DNA of 64,000 nucleotides, from contig OY294046.1 in assembly GCA_958510825.1 (NCBI GenBank), forward strand, positions 47,411,794 through 47,475,793. Reading direction: 5' to 3'. The notes beneath the pieces are model-generated. The model was given only the letters and a program-made list of their open reading frames with translations, searched no databases and was not told where the DNA came from. Below are positions 58,619 through 64,000 of the stretch, piece after piece; positions within the stretch are counted from its first letter, which is position 1; each line of letters starts with the position of its first letter. The position numbers were made by a program, and so were the translations under genes. The stretch is from Brachypterus glaber. Its lineage: Eukaryota > Arthropoda > Insecta > Coleoptera > Kateretidae.

Positions 58619-58690
58619 CATTATATTACTATGTATAACTTTTTAAAATGATTACAATTATTACATTATATTACTATGTATAACTTTTTA
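58619..58690 (+). repeat. 44-bp tandem duplication
   Basis: ATTATATTACTATGTATAAC TTTTT occurs twice, about 44 bp apart, immediately upstream of the larger duplication. Confidence 0.8.
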
Positions 58691-58730
58691 CAAAAAAAAT
58701 GCGGCCTGTGAAATATTTATTTATATACCT

Positions 58731-59059
58731 ACGTTTGATAATACTTTCTATATCGCACTATTTTTTTTTTTGCTTTATTATATTGTTCTAGATGCATTGA
58801 TAATACAATACCAGCATATCTCTAAAACTAAAGAATGTCCTATAAATACCTACATAATTTATATTTTCCATTTTTTATATGTCCTTAATCAAATTACGTT
58901 TGATAATACTTTCTATATCGCACTATTTTTTTTTGCTCTATTATATTGTTCTAGATGCTTTGATAATACAATACCAGCATATCTCTAAAACTAAAGAATG
59001 TCCTATAAATACCTACATAATTTATATTTTCCATTTTTTATATGTCTTTAATCAAATTA
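58731..59059 (+). repeat. 165-bp tandem duplication
   Basis: Copies 58731-58895 and 58896-59059 are almost identical (ACGTTTGATAATACTTTC...TAATCAAATT), so the event is recent. The frames spanning it are duplicates of one another. Confidence 0.95.
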
Positions 59060-59462
59060 TTTGAAGTGGTTGTAATTATAGGTTATAGGACCAAAATAAA
59101 TGCTTTTTTAACGTAAAATCGCCAACGTTTCGAGCACCTAAACGGTCGCTCTTCTTCAGGGCTACAACAAGGTTTATTAATTAGAACATACAGTAATACA
59201 TAAAAAATGAATAAAATAAAATTTGGAGGTCATGTTACCTTAATTACTTCATTCAGCATATTGTCAATATAAAAATAATATTAGGCATTGTATACGCCTT
59301 ACGTAAAACATAAACCATATAAAATAACAATACAATGTAAAAAACTATTAACAATGACTTCTGACAAACGAAATTTCGACATAAATTAAAATAAAACATG
59401 CAAACTATTGATTTGAACTATTTTTGCGGGACAATATGCCTACTTATTTTCAACACCAATTA

Positions 59463-59585
59463 GTCGACTTTTTGTGGAGTAGCGGTTACTAAGTTAGGGA
59501 ATATGTATCTCTTTCTCTCTCAACTCATAAACTAAACAGAGAAAGAGATACATACCAGTTAACCGGCACTGCCACAAAAATTGAC
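59463..59585. mobile_element. Small palindromic MITE, TA target
   Basis: GTCGACTTTTTGTGG and (reverse) GTCAATTTTTGTGG ends with TA flanks at 59461-59462 and 59586-59587. The inner 17-bp perfect stem TATGTATCTCTTTCTCT is at 59502-59518 and 59538-59554. Confidence 0.82.
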
Positions 59586-59815
59586 TATTAATATTATTTT
59601 TACATGACTAGTTGTAAATTAATAACTAAATCTCTAATATAATTCAAATTATATTACATTACTATTTCTAGACTCTTAATTTAAGGAACTAAATCGTTAA
59701 ACATACACTGACAAAAATATATAAATTTAGATTTAACTGATATGGCCATCAAACTATTCTCAGGTATAAACGGTTGTGCACTCTCAATGGCCAAACCACG
59801 AATTATGTCTTTGGC

Positions 59816-59892
59816 CACCAAGAGTAGCCTTACCGCTTGATTGCAAAATATGGTAGGTTGGCCAGGAGTTAGCGGTAAGGCTACTCTTGGTG
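59816..59892. repeat. 22-bp perfect hairpin
   Basis: CACCAAGAGTAGCCTTACCG (plus CT) at 59816-59837 pairs perfectly with 59871-59892. The loop is 33 nt. Confidence 0.95.
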
Positions 59893-61100
59893 TCAGAAGT
59901 CATTGTTAATAGTTTTTTACATTGTATTGTTATTTTATATGGTTTATGTTTTACGTAAGGCGTATACTATGCCTAATATTATTTTTATATTGACAATATG
60001 CTGAATGAAGTAATTAAGGTAACATAACCTCCAAATTTTATTTTATTCATTTTTTATGTATTACTGTATGTTCTAATTAATAAACCTTGTTGTAGCCCTG
60101 AACAAGAGCGACCGTTTAGGTGCTCGAAACGTTGGCGATTTTACGTTAAAAAAGCATTTATTTTGGTCCTATAACCTATAATTACAACCACTTCAAATAA
60201 TTTATATTATTATAATGTTTATTATTATTTATAATCTGAAAACTTCAAACGCCGTTTTATCAGCTCAGTTATTTTTTAGTTATGGTGGGATTGTACTCAT
60301 AGTGCGATATGTTTAGGAATAAAGTCCAAAAAGTGACCACAATATTTTGGTAATGATTGCTAAAACAGTTTTTTTCTTATTCTTATAGTCTGTGCAAAGG
60401 TGCAAGTCCTTTGTAAACAAATTTTACACTACTAATATATTTAAAGCAGGCTTTGACTTAGAGATTAGATAGTTCAAATCAATAGTTTGCATGTTTTATT
60501 TTAATTTATGTCGAAATTTCGTTTGTCAGAAGTCATTGTTAATAGTTTTTTACATTGTATTGTTATTTTATATGGTTTATGTTTTACGTAAGGCGTATAC
60601 TATGCCTAATATTATTTTTATATTGACAATATGCTGAATGAAGTAATTAAGGTAACATAACCTCCAAATTTTATTTTATTCATTTTTTATGTATTACTGT
60701 ATGTTCTAATTAATAAACCTTGTTGTAGCCCTGAACAAGAGCGACCGTTTAGGTGCTCGAAACGTTGGCGATTTTACGTTAAAAAAGCATTTATTTTGGT
60801 CCTATAACCTATAATTACAACCACTTCAAATAATTTATATTATTATAATGTTTATTATTATTTATAATCTGAAAACTTCAAACGCCGTTTTATCAGCTCA
60901 GTTATTTTTTAGTTATGGTGGGATTGTACTCATAGTGCGATTTGTTTAGGAATAAAGTCCTAAAAGTGACCACAATATTTTGGTAATGATTGCTAAAACA
61001 GTTTTTTTCTTATTCTTATAGTCTGTGCAAAGGTGCAAGTCCTTTGTGAACAAATTTTACACTACTAATATATTTAAAGCAGGCTTTGACTTAGAGATTT

Positions 61101-62269
61101 GTAATTTGAAACAGAGATTTTCTGCGTAATGGAAAAACCTTTGCTCCAAACAAGTCTCTGTATCTAAGCGTTTTAAAATCGTAGTGTATTGTTGTTTCGA
61201 ATTCTCTCTCATTTAAGGCAAAAATAAAACAAAACTATCGAGCCATTTTTTGCTTAGAAAAAAACAAGCTCTATCGATAGATAAGGACCAATTCGCAAAA
61301 CAAAAATGGTGACGGCACGATAGATTTTTTTTAATTTTTGCCCTAATATACCACACAGTACACAAAGTGTCACTTTTACTTCTAATAAATCAAGAAACTA
61401 TTAGTCTCTGCAATCAAAACGTCAAGTTATAAATGTGGTCATTGTTTTTATGTATTGAGGTAAAGCGGATAATAAGGTATAACATGGTAAATGTTTTACA
61501 AAATTAAGCCGAATAAATTAAGAACACTAATTGAAGGTTTTCTACACCTAAAGTAGTTACAACGTTTGTTTTCACATCATACTCTGTTACACAGTATTAG
61601 TTTTAAGCATCTGTTTACTTTCTGTTGGTCAGCGTGACAAAACCACGTACTTATGCAAATTAATTTCATTAGGATTACAGATTATACAGAGTATCACTAA
61701 TCATTTTTATTCGATTGATTTTAAAAGCCTCACTTTTCATTCATCTTTTGCGGGCGAAAAGTTGGACTTTGTGGCCCGCTAACTAAAGCTTGTTATTTTT
61801 AAGCTTAAAAAAACAGATGCTTTACCTTTACTGTAATATTTATAAAGAAATATAACCTTTTTAAGCAGATAAAAATATTAGCATTTCATATAAATTAAAA
61901 TTTCTTCTATAACATAACCTCAAAACATATGGTTAACCGGTTAATATTCATCCACTAAATCAAATCGCAAACACAAAATTTCAATTGTAAAATCAATTTC
62001 AATATTTATAATATTTATAGAACGGTTTCAGAAGTATTAATATTTTCATAAAAAATACATTTTAACACAAATTAATCAAAACAATAAGCTAATTTAAAAA
62101 TGAAACCACACGCAAAATAAATTGAATAGCAATTTGTCATGGATAACTAGATACGTTATAAGACAGTAAAACGAAATATTTGTTTTGCAATTTAAAATTA
62201 AATATGCGTATTTTAATAATTTATTATAATTATTAACAATCGAATAAAAAATATTGTATAATTATATGT
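61101..62269. other. AT-rich stretch, nothing recognised
   Basis: A GCGGGC/GCCCGC pair encloses about 20 nt near 61749-61782. No gene is seen. Confidence 0.4.
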
Positions 62270-62403
62270 ATTATAATACACGGACGAAAAGATAAATTTT
62301 GATTTCGTAGTTATATTTCCCTCGGGCCGGCCGGCCAGCCGGCCCTCGGCTTCCAAACACCTACTCAATCAAAAAATTTAACTTTTCGCCTTTGTATTAT
62401 AAA
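62270..62403. repeat. Hairpin element with extreme GC tip
   Basis: AT-rich arms (TTATAATAC..GGACGAAAAG.TAAATTTTGATT and its complement on the right) close on a 22-nt GGCC palindrome at 62324-62345 (GGGCCGGCC...GGCCC), the most GC-dense point of the window. Confidence 0.8.
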
Positions 62404-62572
62404 TAACTATTTTAATAAAGGAATAAGCCAAAACGGAATAAAATTCCAGATGGGTGGCATTATCTTTAAATCAATTATTTTACGTGATGGAAACTACAAA
62501 GGTTCTGAATTGTTTAGTAAAGAAATGTTTAAAATCGCATATTTCGTTCAAAAGTTAGGGTTTGAAACGACA

Positions 62573-63014
62573 TCCCTAGTAAAAATTTTTGTCAAGCCTT
62601 GAGCAAGTCTGGCGCAAGTAACTGTCGACAGATTCTTGTTCAAGAATTCTCAAAGAATTGCTACAGATATTTTGTCAAGATTCTTGGACAAGTCTTGAGC
62701 AAGAATGTAGCAAGAAAAATTGACAAGAAATCGAAAAGCGATCTCTATAATGATCAAATCGTACTTGTTAGTAGGTCAAGATTCTTGACCACGAATCTTG
62801 TCAAATTTCTTGTCAAGTTGCTTGCTACAGACTTGACGAACAGACTTGACAAAGTATTGCTAAACGCTCTGCTTCCAGAATCTTGCTAAAGTCTTGCCCA
62901 AGTCTGGATATAGAATCTTGAAATTCTCTTACTCAAGAATTATCGTATTCTTTACAAAGAACCTTGTCAAGTTCTCTGGTCAAGAAACTTGTCCAAGTTC
63001 AATGTTACTAGGGA
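62573..63014. mobile_element. Inverted-repeat element filled with CTTGTCAAG repeats
   Basis: Ends ATCCCTAGTAA and TTACTAGGGAT enclose about 440 bp dominated by CTTGTCAAG, CAAGATTCTTG, GACAAG and similar palindromic 9-12-mers in both orientations. The 96-codon frame at 62599-62889 is a translation of this array. The target duplication is unclear. Confidence 0.7.
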
Positions 63015-63079
63015 TACTGACAGATGGACAGACGACGATATATCGGAACCGCCAATTTTAATTTTAAATTTTTAATATC

Positions 63080-63125
63080 GTATCCAGTTTCAGCAACCTC
63101 AAAAACCCTAGGATACCCATTTTCA
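63080..63125 (+). repeat. Single unit of the 97-bp minisatellite
   Basis: CAGTTTCAGCAACCTCAAAA and ATACCCATTTTCAAAAA match one unit of the 30-kb and 57-kb arrays. Confidence 0.7.
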
Positions 63126-63733
63126 AAAATGTTGTGTAATTTGTCTATTTTAACAAGTTCGAGATTAATTATCTCGAAAACGGTGTGTAATAGAAAACTT
63201 TTAGTTATCAGGCTAGTAAATAGGAATTTGATAGTCAGAACCCAGGGATCTTTCCAGCTGTTGACCTGTGTTTTTATACATTTTAAGAGATATTAATGCA
63301 ACACCTCGTATACTCGGATATGTCATGGTATCATGTTTTTTAAAAGCATATTCGTGTTGTGTCCCTGGATGAACTCGAATAAACTGAAAATGCGACGAGT
63401 TAATCTACTTGTCTGTCAGCCATTTGTAAAATCTCGGAGATGTGAATATCAAATATTAATCATGAAAAGGATATTTGACTTTATTAAATGTTTTTTTTAA
63501 TGTAGGTACGATTCGATATAAAATAATAAAACGTGATGGATTTATACTATAAAGAACATAAATTAAATATTTCAATCGTCTATTTTTCAATCATCTTGCG
63601 AAATGATATTGGTAAACTGCGCAGTTTCGGGCTGTTGGCCCTCGTTAGTACCAATAGTCATCTATGTTCGCTGAATGAGAAAACATCTTTCGACTTTCAC
63701 TTTAGAAGTAAAGTCATTAGATTGATATACATA

Positions 63734-64000
63734 CACGGTGATCAGTAACTGTCATGCCAAAATTTAAGAGGTGATTCTGCATCCAAAAATATCCAAAAAA
63801 GTTCCTGTAAAGGTTGGTCCTCAAATGAGCCCTAAGGGAGCTACGGTCCTTTAAAATTGTAATAAAAATAAGGTTTTTAATTAACAGGTGTACCAGACCT
63901 TTAAGCTAGAGCGACGAGCTTTTGAATGTATGCTAGTATTAATAAAGGCAATAAGTCTATGTTTATTTATTTTTTGAATCTATCCAGAGGCTTTACTAGA
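63734..64000 (+). mobile_element. Mariner-like element, cut by window end
   Basis: After TA, CACGGTGATCAGTAACTG begins a copy related to the foldback at 43161 (GGTGATTCTGCATCC, AAAAGTTCCTGTAAA, GGGAGCTACGGTCC). It continues past the window. The same end is at 125. Confidence 0.65.

Larger units (their letters stand above)
59065..61100. repeat. Inverted plus direct repeat complex
   Basis: The left arm 59065-59426 is the reverse complement of 60468-60830 along its full length, and its first part also matches 59892-60190. On the right, 59892-60467 and 60525-61100 are direct copies with a 633-bp period. So one ~360-bp arm is present three times (one minus, two plus). The arm includes CTGAAGAAGAGC...GCTCGAAACGTTGGC, a motif seen in some Penelope-like or LINE repeats. 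Inside lie two smaller elements (59463-59585, 59816-59892). Confidence 0.9.

Noticed and set aside
62324..62345. CpG island promoter
   Set aside because: The GC block is only about 25-30 bp and forms the tip of an AT-rich hairpin.
62599..62889. 96-codon frame
   Set aside because: It is a direct reading of the CTTGTCAAG repeat array.

Overview
The window looks like intergenic DNA from an arthropod nuclear genome, most likely an insect. It is strongly AT-rich, has eukaryotic nuclear tRNA-Ser(UGA) structure, carries decayed non-LTR reverse transcriptase pieces, and is packed with short non-autonomous DNA transposons (MITEs and foldbacks). I found no intact protein-coding gene. The open frames present are short, low in complexity, or run through repeat arms. 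The species cannot be named from what is visible.

Layout. 0-9.6 kb: a hAT-type MITE with an 8-bp target duplication, several TA-flanked palindromic elements, and a foldback whose left arm carries a PIF/Harbinger-type MITE (its empty site survives in the other arm). 9.6-10.2 kb: a broken non-LTR reverse transcriptase beside the one convincing functional gene, tRNA-Ser(UGA) on the minus strand, with a Pol III T-run terminator. 10.8-21 kb: large foldbacks (1.47 kb, 0.79 kb, 1.17 kb), a hAT-type MITE, an (ATT)n tract and perfect hairpins. 21-36 kb: dispersed repeats, a second CGAGGGG-type hAT MITE, a 97-bp minisatellite element, a C-rich foldback and a mariner-type foldback. 36-43 kb: a LINE 3' end with its tail, a hairpin-bounded unit holding a short tyrosine-recombinase-like peptide fragment, a PIF-type MITE and another LINE scrap. 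43-51 kb: a 1.08-kb foldback, dinucleotide repeats, a CCGGTT cluster and a TTAA-flanked MITE. 51-64 kb: a third CGAGGGG-type MITE, a TA element built from repeats of its own terminus, a 2.6-kb inverted minisatellite structure, tandem duplications, a 59-61 kb inverted/direct repeat complex, and a GC-capped hairpin.

No genes act together here. The signal lies in transposon architecture: many insertions can be dated relative to each other by nesting, their superfamily is readable from target-site duplications (8 bp hAT; TA mariner/Tc1; TTA/TAA PIF-Harbinger; TTAA piggyBac), and several unrelated families share design features, namely internal short tandem repeats, internal copies of the terminal motif, and CpG-rich hairpin tips. 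None of this amounts to a demonstrated new biological system.
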